From: Saccharothrix violaceirubra
GTDB lineage: Bacteria > Actinomycetota > Actinomycetes > Mycobacteriales > Pseudonocardiaceae
Length of the DNA: 64,000 nucleotides
Direction: 5' to 3'
Assembly: GCF_014203755.1 (NCBI RefSeq)
Contig: NZ_JACHJS010000001.1
Coordinates: forward strand, 1,302,001-1,366,000
Numbering within the stretch: position 1 is the first letter of the stretch; every line of letters begins with the position of its first letter. The notes under the pieces are model-generated. The model saw nothing but the letters and a program-made list of their open reading frames with translations, ran no database searches and was not told where the DNA came from. Positions 42,880 to 52,167 of this stretch are shown piece after piece. The position numbers and the translations under genes are program-made.

Positions 42880-44625
42880 GTGATCACGAGGATGTCGTCG
42901 CTGTTCCTGCGCACCCTGCGCGAGGATCCGGCCGACGCCGAGGTCCCCAGCCACAAGCTGCTGGTCCGCGCCGGCTACGTCCGCCGCGTCGCACCGGGTG
43001 GGTACTCCTGGCTGCCGCTCGGTCTGCGCGTGCTGCGCAACATCGAACGGATCGTGCGCGAGGAGATGGACGCGATCGGCGCACAGGAGATCCAGTTCCC
43101 CGCGCTGCTGCCCAAGGAACCGTACGAGGCGACCAACCGCTGGACCGAGTACGGCCCGAACCTTTTCCGGCTCAAGGACCGCAAGGGCGCCGACTACCTC
43201 CTCGGCCCCACGCACGAGGAGCTGTTCGCGCTCACCGTGAAGGGCGAGTACGCGTCCTACAAGGACTACCCGGTCACGCTCTACCAGATCCAGACCAAGT
43301 ACCGGGACGAGGCGCGGCCCCGCGCGGGCATCCTGCGCGGTCGCGAGTTCCTCATGAAGGACTCGTACTCGTTCGACCTCACCGACGAGGGCCTCGCGGA
43401 GTCCTACGCCGCGCACCGGCGGGCGTACGTCGCCATCTTCGACCGGCTCGGCATGGAGTACGTGATCGTCTCCGCGACGTCCGGCGCCATGGGCGGCTCG
43501 GCGTCCGAGGAGTTCCTCGCCGTCGCGCCCACGGGCGAGGACACGTTCGTCCGCAGCACCGGGTCCGACTACGCGGCCAACGTCGAGGCCGTCGTCACGC
43601 CCGCGCCCGCCGAGAGCGACCCCGCCGCACGACCCGAGGCCCGCGTCGTGCACACGCCCTCGACACCGACCATCGACTCCCTGGTGGAGTTCCTCGACGG
43701 CCTGGGCGAGCGCACCTTCACCGCCGCCGACACGCTGAAGAACGTCCTGGTCAAGACCCGCGCGCCGGGGGAGAAGGACTGGACGCTGCTGGCCATCGGC
43801 CTGCCCGGCGACCGCGAGGTCGACCTCAAGCGACTGGAGGCGGCGCTGGAACCCGCCGAGGTCTCGCTGCTCGACGACGCCGACTTCGCGCGCAACGCGT
43901 TCCTGGTCAAGGGCTACATCGGGCCGGGCGCGCTCCAGGCCAACGGCGTGCGCTACCTGACCGACCCGCGCGTCGTGCGTGGCACGGCGTGGGTCACCGG
44001 CGCGGACAAGGCCGACCACCACGTCGTGGACCTCACCGTCGGCCGCGACTTCACCCCCGACGGTGTCGTGGACGTCGCCGAGGTCCGCGAAGGCGACCCG
44101 TCGCCCGACGGGGAGGGCGTGCTCGTCGCCGCGCGCGGCATCGAGATCGGCCACATCTTCCAGTTGGGTCGCAAGTACGCGGACGCGTTCGCGCTCGATG
44201 CCCTCGGCCCGGACAGCAAGCCGATCCGGATCACCATGGGCTCGTACGGCATCGGCGTGTCCCGCCTGGTCGCGGCCATCGCCGAGCAGAGCCACGACGA
44301 CCGTGGCCTGGTGTGGCCGCGCAACGTCGCGCCGTTCGACGTGCACGTGGTCGTGGCGGGCAAGGACGAGACGCTGCTCGCCGGCGGCGAGAAGCTCGCG
44401 GGCGAGCTGTCGGCGGCGGGCCTGGACGTCGTGCTCGACGACCGCAAGGCCAGCCCCGGGGTCAAGTTCGCCGACGCCGAGCTGATCGGCGTGCCGACCA
44501 TCCTCGTGGTCGGGCGCGGTCTGGCCAACGGCGTGGTCGAGGTCAAGGACCGCCGCACGGGCGACCGCGTCGAGGTGCCGGTCGACGACGCCGTCCGGCA
44601 CCTGCTCGACGTCGTGCGCGGCTAA
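42880..44625 (+). CDS. proS: prolyl-tRNA synthetase
   Basis: 581 residues from GTG 42880 with AGAGGAG 8 nt upstream. It is the bacterial ProS type with an editing (INS) domain between the class II motifs: motif 1 around [20 protein letters not shown], motif 2 around [20 protein letters not shown], the INS domain at about 225-400, motif 3 around [17 protein letters not shown], and the anticodon-binding domain after 480. Charges tRNA-Pro in the cytoplasm and clears mischarged Ala-tRNA-Pro. Equivalent to Rv2845c. Its stop overlaps the convergent HAD gene. Confidence 0.97.
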   Translation: MITRMSSLFLRTLREDPADAEVPSHKLLVRAGYVRRVAPGGYSWLPLGLRVLRNIERIVREEMDAIGAQEIQFPALLPKEPYEATNRWTEYGPNLFRLKDRKGADYLLGPTHEELFALTVKGEYASYKDYPVTLYQIQTKYRDEARPRAGILRGREFLMKDSYSFDLTDEGLAESYAAHRRAYVAIFDRLGMEYVIVSATSGAMGGSASEEFLAVAPTGEDTFVRSTGSDYAANVEAVVTPAPAESDPAARPEARVVHTPSTPTIDSLVEFLDGLGERTFTAADTLKNVLVKTRAPGEKDWTLLAIGLPGDREVDLKRLEAALEPAEVSLLDDADFARNAFLVKGYIGPGALQANGVRYLTDPRVVRGTAWVTGADKADHHVVDLTVGRDFTPDGVVDVAEVREGDPSPDGEGVLVAARGIEIGHIFQLGRKYADAFALDALGPDSKPIRITMGSYGIGVSRLVAAIAEQSHDDRGLVWPRNVAPFDVHVVVAGKDETLLAGGEKLAGELSAAGLDVVLDDRKASPGVKFADAELIGVPTILVVGRGLANGVVEVKDRRTGDRVEVPVDDAVRHLLDVVRG

Positions 44626-45311
44626 CGGTCCAACACGGCGGCCAACACCGCCGCCGTGTCCGCGAGGTCGGTGAGCACCACGTGCGCGCCGGCCTCGCGG
44701 AGTTCGTCGACCGTGCTGCGCCCGGTGGCCACGCCGATGGCGATCGCGTCGTGGTGCAACGCCGCGTCCACGTCGTGCGGCGTGTCGCCGACGACCACGG
44801 CCCGGAACTCGCGGCCGTGCTTGGCCGCCGCCAGTCGCTTCGCCTCCAGCACCAGCGCGGGCCGGTGCTCGGACACGTGGCCGTAGCCGCCGATCTCGAA
44901 GTCGACGTGCGGGTGCAGCCCGAACGCCTCCATCTTGAACCGCGCGATCTCCACCAGGTTGCCCGTCACCAGCGACTGGACCACGTCGTCACGTCCGGAC
45001 AACGCCTCCAACGCGGCGAGCGCACCCGGCAGCACCCGGCCCAGTCCGGACAACGCGTGGTACTCCCGCGCGGCCACGCCGACCAGTTCCGCGTGCAACG
45101 CCTCGATCAGCTCGTCGGTGGGCTCCAAGTCGTGCGCGGTCAGCAGTTCCATCGTGATCGCGCGTTCGGTGCGCCCCGGGAAGCTGGGCACCACCCGCAG
45201 GTCGAGCCCGGCCGCCTCGCGCAACGCCGTGCGATACCACTGGTGGCCCAGGCCTCGAGCGTCGAGCAGCGTCAGGTCGATGTCCCACAGGACCAGCGTG
45301 TGCCCGCTCAT
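44622..45311 (-). CDS. HAD superfamily hydrolase (phosphatase-like)
   Basis: 229 residues. Motif [11 protein letters not shown] gives the Asp nucleophile and Asp+2, SLVTGNL motif II, and [13 protein letters not shown] motif IV with the metal-binding aspartates; the cap is of the small helical type. Likely a phosphoglycolate-phosphatase-like enzyme, substrate not certain. The ATG overlaps the stop of the upstream gene by 4 nt (ATGA), so both are one unit. Confidence 0.9.
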   Translation of the reverse strand: MSGHTLVLWDIDLTLLDARGLGHQWYRTALREAAGLDLRVVPSFPGRTERAITMELLTAHDLEPTDELIEALHAELVGVAAREYHALSGLGRVLPGALAALEALSGRDDVVQSLVTGNLVEIARFKMEAFGLHPHVDFEIGGYGHVSEHRPALVLEAKRLAAAKHGREFRAVVVGDTPHDVDAALHHDAIAIGVATGRSTVDELREAGAHVVLTDLADTAAVLAAVLDR

Positions 45312-46363
45312 CGCACCAGCGGCTTGACAGAGTCGATCATGGCCTGGAGATCGGCCTCGCGCACCGGTGCCGGCGACGCGGGACCGCCTTCGAGGTCGCC
45401 GTTGGCCATGAACACGTGGAAGCCCTTGTCGCCGACCAGCACCAGGATCTTGACCATGCCCTTGGTGGCCAGGCACTCGCTGCCGCTGGTGATCGCCGTA
45501 CCGTCGACCTGCACGCCCTGGACCTCGCCCGCCGAGCCGTCGGCCTTCTTGAACGGGATCTTGACCTGCTTGGGCTCGCCCACCTTCACCTCGAGGTTGG
45601 GGGCCGAGGCGTAGTACTGCTTGGTCAGCTTCTGGGCGAAGTCCTTGGCCACGGTGTTCAGGTCGGTCTGCGGCACGACCACGCCGCCGGTGCCGCCGCG
45701 GTTGTAGCCGTTGCCGCCGCAGTCGTACACCGCGTGCACGGTCAGCCCGGTGAGCTTGGCGTCGATGCCGTCGACGGCGGCCGTGCCGTTCTTCGGCGAC
45801 CAGTCTTTGGGCACGTCGTAGCTGTAGGAGAGCGCGGGGACGGGCAGGCAGTTCCAGTCCGCTTTGGCCGCCTTGCACGTCGTCGGCGTGCCCGTGGTGC
45901 CGGACGGCGGCGCGCTCGTGGTCGGCTTGGCCGCCGAGCCGGTCGTCGTGGCGGGCGCGGACTGCGACGTGTCCGGGCCCGCGGTTTTCTGCGAGTCGTC
46001 GCCCTTGGTGAGGATCACGGCCGTGATGCCGCCGCCGATCAGCAGCACTACGACGACGCCGAGGGTGATCCACAGTCCGGTGCGGTTCTTCCGGGGCGGC
46101 TCCTCGCCGCCGGAGAACACGCCGAGGCCGCCGTACCCGCCGTAGCCCTGCTGTCCGCCGTAACCCGGTTGGGTATATCCGGGGTTGCCCTGCTGGTCGT
46201 AGCCGTAGGTCGGCTGGTCGTAGGCCGGGCCGTAGCCGGGCTGTCCGTACCCCTGCTGTCCACCTGGGGCAGGCTGCTGGGGATGGCCGTACCGCTGCTG
46301 ATTCCAGTCGCCCTGGCCGGGCTGTCCGCCCCAGCCGCTCGGCCCGTCACCTGGGTGAGTCAC
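45308..46363 (-). CDS. membrane-anchored protein with Gly/Tyr/Gln-rich N-terminus
   Basis: 351 residues from GTG 46363. The first 85 residues are low complexity with repeated QQGYG, QPGYG and QQGYGGY units, facing the cytoplasm. One membrane helix (WITLGVVVVLLIGGGITAVI) and a Ser/Thr/Pro linker lead to an extracellular domain of about 200 residues with paired cysteines (TCKAAKADWNCLP; YDCGGNGYN; SECLATKG). Such layouts are frequent in actinobacteria among proteins of unknown function. Operon with the HAD hydrolase. Confidence 0.75.
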   Translation of the reverse strand: MTHPGDGPSGWGGQPGQGDWNQQRYGHPQQPAPGGQQGYGQPGYGPAYDQPTYGYDQQGNPGYTQPGYGGQQGYGGYGGLGVFSGGEEPPRKNRTGLWITLGVVVVLLIGGGITAVILTKGDDSQKTAGPDTSQSAPATTTGSAAKPTTSAPPSGTTGTPTTCKAAKADWNCLPVPALSYSYDVPKDWSPKNGTAAVDGIDAKLTGLTVHAVYDCGGNGYNRGGTGGVVVPQTDLNTVAKDFAQKLTKQYYASAPNLEVKVGEPKQVKIPFKKADGSAGEVQGVQVDGTAITSGSECLATKGMVKILVLVGDKGFHVFMANGDLEGGPASPAPVREADLQAMIDSVKPLVR

Positions 46364-46413
46364 GCCGCAGACGGTACCGCGCCGGGTCGCCCGATCGGGG
46401 CTGACCAGGCAGG

Positions 46414-46821
46414 TCACCCCGGCAGGAAACTCAACCGGACCCGGCGGACGGGATTGTCGACGTTCGTGTCGACGAGGCAGATCGACTGCCACGTGCCCAG
46501 CGCGAGCACACCGCCGAGCACGGGCACCGTCGCGTAGGGCGGCACGAGCGCGGGCAGGACGTGGTCACGTCCGTGGCCCGGGGTGCCGTGTCGGTGCCGC
46601 CAGCGGCCGTCGGCGGGCAGCAGGTCGCGCAGGGCGGTGAGCAGGTCGTCGTCGCTGCCCGCGCCGGTCTCCAGGATCGCGAGCCCGGCGGTGGCGTGCG
46701 GCACCCACACGTGCAGCAGGCCGTCGCCGTCGACGTCGGCCAGGAACCGCTCGCACACACCGGTCAGGTCGTGCACGACCTCCTCGGTGCCGGTAGTGAT
46801 GTCGACCTCTTCGCTGCGCAT
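46414..46821 (-). CDS. YjbQ family protein (UPF0047)
   Basis: 135 residues, the full family length. VWVPHATAGLAILE holds the conserved His and Thr site; GHGRDHVLPALVPPYATVPV and LGTWQSICLVDTN complete the signature. E. coli YjbQ has weak thiamine-phosphate synthase activity; the physiological role is unclear. The 50-nt gap to the next gene contains nothing notable. Divergent from the DUF4442 gene. Confidence 0.9.
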   Translation of the reverse strand: MRSEEVDITTGTEEVVHDLTGVCERFLADVDGDGLLHVWVPHATAGLAILETGAGSDDDLLTALRDLLPADGRWRHRHGTPGHGRDHVLPALVPPYATVPVLGGVLALGTWQSICLVDTNVDNPVRRVRLSFLPG

Positions 46822-46861
46822 GGGTCGAGCTTAGAAATTACCGGTGGGTAACCTGGTGCCT

Positions 46862-47329
46862 GTGAAGGCGTCGACTCTGCGTCGCGGCATGAACCTCTGG
46901 CCGCCGTTCCTGTTCAGCGGCATCCGCGTGGTCGAGATCTCCGACGACTACCGGTACGCGCGTGTGCGGATGCGGTTGCGGCCGTGGAACCGCAACTTCG
47001 TGGGCACCCACTTCGGCGGTTCCCTGTTCGCGATGACCGATCCGTTTTGGATGCTCCTGGTGCTCCACAACCTCGGTCGCGACTACGTCGTGTGGGACCG
47101 CGCGGGCGAGATCGAGTTCCTCCGACCCGGACGCGGCACGGTCGCGGCCGAGTTCCGGCTGACCGACGAGCACGTCGACGAGATCCGTGCGCGTACCGGC
47201 GACGGCGACAAAGCGCTGCTCTGGTTTCCGGTCGACGTCGTGACACCGGACGGCCAGGTCGTCGCGCGTGTCCGGAAACAGGTCTACGCCCGGCGCAAGA
47301 ACCGCGACCACGTACCGTCTGGGGCCTGA
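46862..47329 (+). CDS. DUF4442 (hotdog-fold thioesterase-like) protein
   Basis: 155 residues from GTG 46862 (GTG 46844 also possible). NLWPPFLFSGIRV, YARVRMRLRPWNRNFVG and THFGGSLFAMTDPFWMLL are typical of DUF4442, a hotdog-fold group thought to act on acyl-thioesters. Cytoplasmic. The reading frame overlaps nothing; a PLP enzyme gene starts 43 nt after its stop. Confidence 0.82.
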   Translation: MKASTLRRGMNLWPPFLFSGIRVVEISDDYRYARVRMRLRPWNRNFVGTHFGGSLFAMTDPFWMLLVLHNLGRDYVVWDRAGEIEFLRPGRGTVAAEFRLTDEHVDEIRARTGDGDKALLWFPVDVVTPDGQVVARVRKQVYARRKNRDHVPSGA

Positions 47330-47372
47330 AACCGGATGGACAACCGCCCCGTACGCCACTCCGATGGGTGGC

Positions 47373-48374
47373 ATGCGTACGGCTTTCGGTGAGTCTTTCG
47401 ACGTCCCCGTCGGTTACCTCAACACCGCGAGCAGCGGGATCCCGCCGGTGGCGGCGACCCGTGCGGTGATCGACCGCGTGCGCAGGTGGAGTGCGGGAGG
47501 GGAACGGGACGCGGCGCACGTGCCCGAGGCGGACGACGCTCGCGCGGCGTTCGGCCGGCTCGTGGGCGTGCCTCACGACCGTGTCGCGCTCGGTGCGACC
47601 GTTTCGCAACTTGTCGCGGGCATCGCGACCGGATTGCCCGACGATGCGTCCGTCGTCGTCGCCGAGGGCGACTTCACGTCGTTGACCGCGCCGCTGGCCG
47701 CGCGAGGGTTGCGGATCACCGAAGTGCCGTTGGTCGACGTGGCGGACGCGGCACCGGGCCACGACCTGGTCGCCGTGAGCGTCGCGCAGTCGGCGGACGG
47801 TCGGCTGGTCGACCTCGACGGCCTGCGGACGTGCGGCGTGCCCGTGCTGCTCGACGCGTCACAGGCGGTGGGCTGGCTGCCGTTGTCCGCGGCCTGGGCG
47901 GACTACGTGGTCGCGGTCGGCTACAAGTTCCTGCTCGCGCCCAAGGGCACGGCGTGGCTGGCGATGTCCGAGGCTGCGCTCGCCCGCGGTGTCCCGGTCA
48001 CCGCGAACTGGTTCGCGGGAGAAGACCGGCGGGCGTCGATGTACGGGCTGCCGGTCGGACTCGCGTCCTCGGCGCGACGGTTCGACATCACGCCGGCGCC
48101 CTTCGCGCAGACCGGCGCTGCCGTCACCCTGCCCTGGCTCGCGGCCCTCGACCGGGAGGCCGTCCGCGATCATGTCGTGGGCCTTGCCGACCGCCTGCGC
48201 GCCGGACTCGGGCTCGGACCCGGCGGGACGGCGATCGTGTCCGTCCCCGCGTCCGCCGAGCGGCTCGCCGCCGCCGGGGTGACGTCGAGCGCGCGTGCCG
48301 GACGCGTCCGCCTGTCGTTTCACCTGTACAACACGGTCGAGGACGTCGATCTTGTGCTCGAAGCGCTGACCTGA
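47373..48374 (+). CDS. class V aminotransferase-like PLP enzyme
   Basis: 333 residues. Fold type I, class V: YLNTASSGIPP at the start, VLLDASQAVGWLPLS carrying the PLP-pyridine Asp, and VAVGYKFLLAPKGTAWL with the PLP lysine. Relatives include cysteine desulfurases and isopenicillin-N epimerase-like enzymes; there is no Cys desulfurase loop here, so sulfur transfer is unlikely. Substrate unknown. Confidence 0.88.
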   Translation: MRTAFGESFDVPVGYLNTASSGIPPVAATRAVIDRVRRWSAGGERDAAHVPEADDARAAFGRLVGVPHDRVALGATVSQLVAGIATGLPDDASVVVAEGDFTSLTAPLAARGLRITEVPLVDVADAAPGHDLVAVSVAQSADGRLVDLDGLRTCGVPVLLDASQAVGWLPLSAAWADYVVAVGYKFLLAPKGTAWLAMSEAALARGVPVTANWFAGEDRRASMYGLPVGLASSARRFDITPAPFAQTGAAVTLPWLAALDREAVRDHVVGLADRLRAGLGLGPGGTAIVSVPASAERLAAAGVTSSARAGRVRLSFHLYNTVEDVDLVLEALT

Positions 48375-48399
48375 CGCGAGTCCGTTACCGTGAGTCTTC

Positions 48400-49170
48400 G
48401 TGTCGGTACCTCCCGAATCACCTGAAGAGGTGACGCAGCGGATACCTCCGGTGCCACCGAGTCCACCGGTCCAACGGGCTGTCCGGGCGTCGGACACCGC
48501 GCCGATGTGGCGCTCGGAGGTCGGCAGCCTCGACGCCATGATGGGCGCGCCGCCGCGACCGTCCCCGCCCGCCCGCCAGGGTTGGCTGGTCAAGGCGGCC
48601 GGGCTGCTCGCGATCGCGGTCGTGTCCGGCCTGGTCTGGGTCGTGGTCTTCGCGCCCGACGACGAGCCCGAGGGGCCGCTGCCGGTGCCCGGTCAGTCGG
48701 CCTCGGCCAAGAACGCCAAGTTCCAGCCGTCGCCGCAGGTGCCCGAGCCGTTGAAGGACTCCGACTGTGCGCCGCACGCGTACGGCAAGACCAAGGAGTT
48801 CCTCACCGCCACACGCTGCCGCCAGCTCACCCGCCAGTTGTTCACCAGCACCACGACGGACGGCCGGACCGTGTACACGTCGGTGTCCGTGGTGCGCATG
48901 GCATCGGCCGACGACGCGGCCAAGCTGCGCGACCTCACCACCAAGGACGGCACCGGCAACGTCAACGACCTGGTCAAGGACGGCGCCGTCACGGTGCCCG
49001 GACTGCGCACCCTCGCGTCCGGCGGCTACGCGTCCGAGCAGCAGGACAGCGATGTCGTGATCGTCGAGTCGGACAGCGTCGACCGGAATCCGGACACCTC
49101 CGCGCACAACGCCGAGATGAAGCGGGTCAGCACCGAGGCGCTCGGCCTGGCCGCCTCGCTCACCGACTAG
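48400..49170 (+). CDS. membrane-anchored hypothetical protein
   Basis: 256 residues from GTG 48400 with no clear ribosome binding site. A Pro-rich cytoplasmic region (1-62) with PPVPPSPPV, one membrane helix (VKAAGLLAIAVVSGLVWVVVFA) and an extracellular domain with two cysteines (DSDCAPHAY; ATRCRQLTRQ). No known domain. Its stop TAG overlaps the stop of the convergent DUF4439 gene. The type of layout matches the protein at 45308 without sequence kinship that I can see. Confidence 0.7.
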   Translation: MSVPPESPEEVTQRIPPVPPSPPVQRAVRASDTAPMWRSEVGSLDAMMGAPPRPSPPARQGWLVKAAGLLAIAVVSGLVWVVVFAPDDEPEGPLPVPGQSASAKNAKFQPSPQVPEPLKDSDCAPHAYGKTKEFLTATRCRQLTRQLFTSTTTDGRTVYTSVSVVRMASADDAAKLRDLTTKDGTGNVNDLVKDGAVTVPGLRTLASGGYASEQQDSDVVIVESDSVDRNPDTSAHNAEMKRVSTEALGLAASLTD

Positions 49171-49595
49171 CCGGCCGCGGTACCGGGCAGGGCGATGGAC
49201 GCGGGGGTGATCCCGGCCAGCCGGCGCCACCGCGTGGCCCGCACGGCCGACGTCGTCAACGCGTCCAGCGCCGCTGTACGCACCGTCGTGTCCTCGGTCC
49301 GGTCCAGCACGCCACGCCACGCCACGCACGCGTCCGTCTCGACCGAGACCAGCGCGGCCATGGCCGTCGGTGCGCCATCCACGGGCCGCGGCGGCAGGTA
49401 GGCCACGGCGGGCGGCTGAGGTGTCGCCCCCGCGTCCCGCAGCCACCGCTCGGTCGCGTCCCGCCGTGCCCGGTGCGCGTCCGCGCCCTCGGCGACAGCC
49501 GCCGCCTGCTCGTCGATGAACGCGCTGACCAGACCGTACGTCCAGACCGCCGCGTGTTCGGCGGCCAGTGCCCGCTGCACTGCCTCGACGCTCAC
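49167..49595 (-). CDS. DUF4439 ferritin-like protein
   Basis: 142 residues from GTG 49595, with GGAGG 7 nt upstream. [23 protein letters not shown] and the following helices form the ferritin-like bundle of DUF4439; E/H pairs that could bind metal are present in the first helix. Second gene of a two-gene unit (4-nt overlap). In M. tuberculosis the counterpart position is Rv2844/Rv2843, also opposite to rimP. Function unknown. Confidence 0.8.
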   Translation of the reverse strand: MSVEAVQRALAAEHAAVWTYGLVSAFIDEQAAAVAEGADAHRARRDATERWLRDAGATPQPPAVAYLPPRPVDGAPTAMAALVSVETDACVAWRGVLDRTEDTTVRTAALDALTTSAVRATRWRRLAGITPASIALPGTAAG

Positions 49596-50035
49596 GACAA
49601 CACCTCCAGCAGGCTCGCGCACCCGGCCGCGATCGACCCGACGAGCCCCGCCCGGTACGTGGGCACGCCCGGCAGCAGGTCCACCGCCTGCTTCTGCGCC
49701 GCCTTGATCGCCGTGATCAACGCCTCGCGGGTCGCGTTCGCGGGCGGCGTCGCCGACACGGCCGTCGTCGTCGCGACGGGCGAACCGGAGATCCTGGGCA
49801 TCGCCCGGTCCAGCTCGGCCTGCAACGACTTCGCGTGCTCGGTCCGGGCCGCGGCCGTCTCGGGCGCGCCGACCGCCTCAGCGAGCGCGGCGTCCGACCG
49901 TGCCGCGCGCAGCAGCGGTTCCAGCGCGTCCGGCGGCGGAGGTTGCGGTGGTGGGGTGGTGCACGCTGCCGCCAGGGGAGCCGCGGCCAGTGCGAGCAGC
50001 AGGCCGCGCCTGGTGAGCGCCGTTCTTCCGATCAC
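49592..50035 (-). CDS. Tat-type lipoprotein of unknown function
   Basis: 147 residues from GTG 50035. The leader has a twin-arginine-like [18 protein letters not shown] ending in a lipobox cysteine, then a Pro-rich linker and a helical domain ([20 protein letters not shown]). Likely exported folded by Tat and lipid-anchored outside. It overlaps the DUF4439 gene by 4 nt, so the two proteins are probably partners. Divergent from rimP by 140 nt. Confidence 0.8.
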   Translation of the reverse strand: MIGRTALTRRGLLLALAAAPLAAACTTPPPQPPPPDALEPLLRAARSDAALAEAVGAPETAAARTEHAKSLQAELDRAMPRISGSPVATTTAVSATPPANATREALITAIKAAQKQAVDLLPGVPTYRAGLVGSIAAGCASLLEVLS

Positions 50036-50174
50036 GTCCGCCGATCCTGCCAGAGCGACGCGAGGCGTGCGGCAGCCGCCGGAGGGGATAGTCTGGGCGA
50101 CCACGACCGGCGAGTGCAGCGTCGGTCGGGGCCGTCATGCGATCTGCACTCCACAGCCGTGAAGGAGTCGCCAC

Positions 50175-50699
50175 GTGTCCAGCCCGCCGCGCGGAGAACT
50201 CGCCGCGCAGCTCACACCCGTCGTGCGGGAAGCGGTCGAGGCCATCGGCTTCGACCTCGAATCGCTCGACGTGAACCAGGCTGGGCGTCGAAGGCTGGTC
50301 AAGGTTGTCGTCGACGGCGACGACGGCATCGGTCTGGACGAGGTCGCCCAGGCCAGCCGTGCCGTGTCCGCCGCGCTCGACGCCAACGAGCACCTGATCG
50401 CGGGGCCGTACACCCTCGAGGTGACCTCGCCGGGTGCCGACCGCCCGCTCACCAGGCCGCACCACTGGCGGCGCAACCGGCTTCGGCTGGTCAAGGTCAA
50501 GCCCGTCGACGCGGTCGAGTTCTTCGGCCGGGTCGGCGACGTCGACGAGACGGGGGTCGTGCTGCTGGTCAAGGGTGGGCTGCGCCGCGTCGAATTCCGC
50601 ACGGTCGAGCGCGCCGTGGTCGAGGTCGAGTTCAAGCAGCCGCCCGTCGAGGAACTCGCCCTCCTGGAGGGCAAGCACGTGGAGGAGGAGTCGGAGTGA
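50175..50699 (+). CDS. rimP: ribosome maturation factor RimP
   Basis: 174 residues from GTG 50175, AAGGAG 7 nt upstream. [37 protein letters not shown], and the [20 protein letters not shown] motif identify RimP, which helps assemble the 30S subunit head. A C-terminal SH3-like barrel follows. First gene of the conserved nusA-infB run; stop overlaps nusA by 4 nt. A TAGTCT near 50089 may be its -10 box. Confidence 0.96.
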   Translation: MSSPPRGELAAQLTPVVREAVEAIGFDLESLDVNQAGRRRLVKVVVDGDDGIGLDEVAQASRAVSAALDANEHLIAGPYTLEVTSPGADRPLTRPHHWRRNRLRLVKVKPVDAVEFFGRVGDVDETGVVLLVKGGLRRVEFRTVERAVVEVEFKQPPVEELALLEGKHVEEESE

Positions 50700-51709
50700 A
50701 CGTCGACATCGCCGCTCTCAGGGCGATCGAACGGGACAAGGACATCCCCTTCGACACCGTGCTGGAAGCCATCGAGACCGCGCTGCTCACCGCGTACAAG
50801 CACACCGACGGGCATCATTCGCACTCGCGGGTGGAGATCGACCGCAAGACCGGCGTGGTCCGGGTCCTGGCCCAGGAGATCGGCCAGGACGGCACCGTGC
50901 TGGAGGAGTGGGACGACACCCCCGAGGGCTTCGGTCGCATCGCCGCCACGACCGCGCGTCAGGTCATCCTCCAGCGCCTGCGTGACGCCGAGCACGAACG
51001 AACGTTCGGCGAGTTCTCCGCGAAGGAGGGCGAGATCGTCGGCGGCGTCGTCCAACGTGACGCCCGTGCCAACGCCCGCGGCATGGTCGTGGTCCAGGTC
51101 GGCGACACCGAGGGCGTGCTGCCGCCCGCCGAACAGGTGCCCGGGGAGTCCTACGAGCACGGCTCGCGCATCAAGTGCTACGTGGTCGGTGTGTCACGCA
51201 GCGCGCGCGGTCCGCAGATCACCCTGTCCCGCACGCACCCGAACCTCGTGCGCAGGCTGTTCGCGCTGGAGGTGCCGGAGATCGCCGACGGCACCGTGGA
51301 GATCCCCGCGGTGGCACGTGAGGCGGGTCACCGTTCCAAGATCGCGGTCCGGTCGACGGTGTCCGGCGTGAACGCCAAGGGCGCGTGCATCGGGCCCATG
51401 GGCGCCCGCGTGCGCAACGTCATGAGCGAGCTGGCCGGTGAGAAGATCGACATCATCGACCACTCCGACGACCCGGCCACGTTCGTCGGGAATGCCTTGT
51501 CCCCGGCCAAGGTCGTGTCCGTGCGGGTGCTCGACGAGCGCGCCAAGACGGCCCGGGTCGTGGTACCGGACTTCCAGCTCTCCCTCGCCATCGGCAAGGA
51601 GGGCCAGAACGCCCGGTTGGCCGCCCGTCTGACCGGCTGGCGGATCGACATCCGGTCCGACGCGGAGGCGGCTTCGGCCGGTGCCGCGACATCCGGTTCG
51701 GCTGATTGA
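50696..51709 (+). CDS. nusA: transcription termination/antitermination factor NusA
   Basis: 337 residues from GTG 50696 (GTGA overlap with rimP). N-terminal RNAP-binding domain (1-105), S1 domain (about 108-180) and two KH domains ([20 protein letters not shown] with the GxxG loop [26 protein letters not shown]). No C-terminal acidic repeats, as in other actinobacteria. Acts on RNA polymerase in pausing, termination and rRNA antitermination. Confidence 0.97.
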   Translation: MNVDIAALRAIERDKDIPFDTVLEAIETALLTAYKHTDGHHSHSRVEIDRKTGVVRVLAQEIGQDGTVLEEWDDTPEGFGRIAATTARQVILQRLRDAEHERTFGEFSAKEGEIVGGVVQRDARANARGMVVVQVGDTEGVLPPAEQVPGESYEHGSRIKCYVVGVSRSARGPQITLSRTHPNLVRRLFALEVPEIADGTVEIPAVAREAGHRSKIAVRSTVSGVNAKGACIGPMGARVRNVMSELAGEKIDIIDHSDDPATFVGNALSPAKVVSVRVLDERAKTARVVVPDFQLSLAIGKEGQNARLAARLTGWRIDIRSDAEAASAGAATSGSAD

Positions 51710-51731
51710 GCATCAGGAGATAGACTTCTCA

Positions 51732-52079
51732 GTGGTTCGACGTCGGGGATCGGTTTTCACGCGCGTCAGCGGTCCAATCCGCACGTGCATAGGGTGCCGC
51801 GCTCGGACGTCGCCCTCCGAGTTGCTGCGCGTGGTGGTAGTGGACGGGACCGTGGTCCCGGACCTCCGCCGGCGGTCGCCCGGACGGGGTGCCTGGCTGC
51901 ATCCCGATCAGGACTGCCTTCGCGCCGCCGAGAAGCGCAGGGCGTTCCCCCGGGCCTTCAAGGTCCAGGGGGTGCTCGACGTCGACGGTGTGCGCGTTCA
52001 CCTCGCACGGCTTGGGAAGACGGACCCGGGATCGCCCCGGGTCCGGCAGGAAGCAGGGAAGCAGGTCGACCCGTCATGA
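51732..52079 (+). CDS. ylxR: YlxR family RNA-binding protein (DUF448)
   Basis: 115 residues from GTG 51732 with AGGAGA 11 nt upstream. The family signature IRTCIGCRARTSPSELLRV and GRGAWLHPDQDCLRAAEKRR is present, while the C-terminal 25 residues are variable. YlxR is a small nucleic-acid-binding protein encoded between nusA and infB in many bacteria. Confidence 0.93.
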   Translation: MVRRRGSVFTRVSGPIRTCIGCRARTSPSELLRVVVVDGTVVPDLRRRSPGRGAWLHPDQDCLRAAEKRRAFPRAFKVQGVLDVDGVRVHLARLGKTDPGSPRVRQEAGKQVDPS

Positions 52080-52167
52080 GTCAGCCGTGAAGCTGAAGAC
52101 ATGAACGCGCGACGTTAAGACGAGGTCGTCGGGACTTGCCCGCCGGCCTCATCACCTGAGGAGTGCA

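Noticed and set aside
42426..45614. Open frame of over 1000 codons on the plus strand across proS
   Set aside because: It is a GC-driven shadow of proS in another frame; the sequence is Arg/Ala/Gly-rich without domains.
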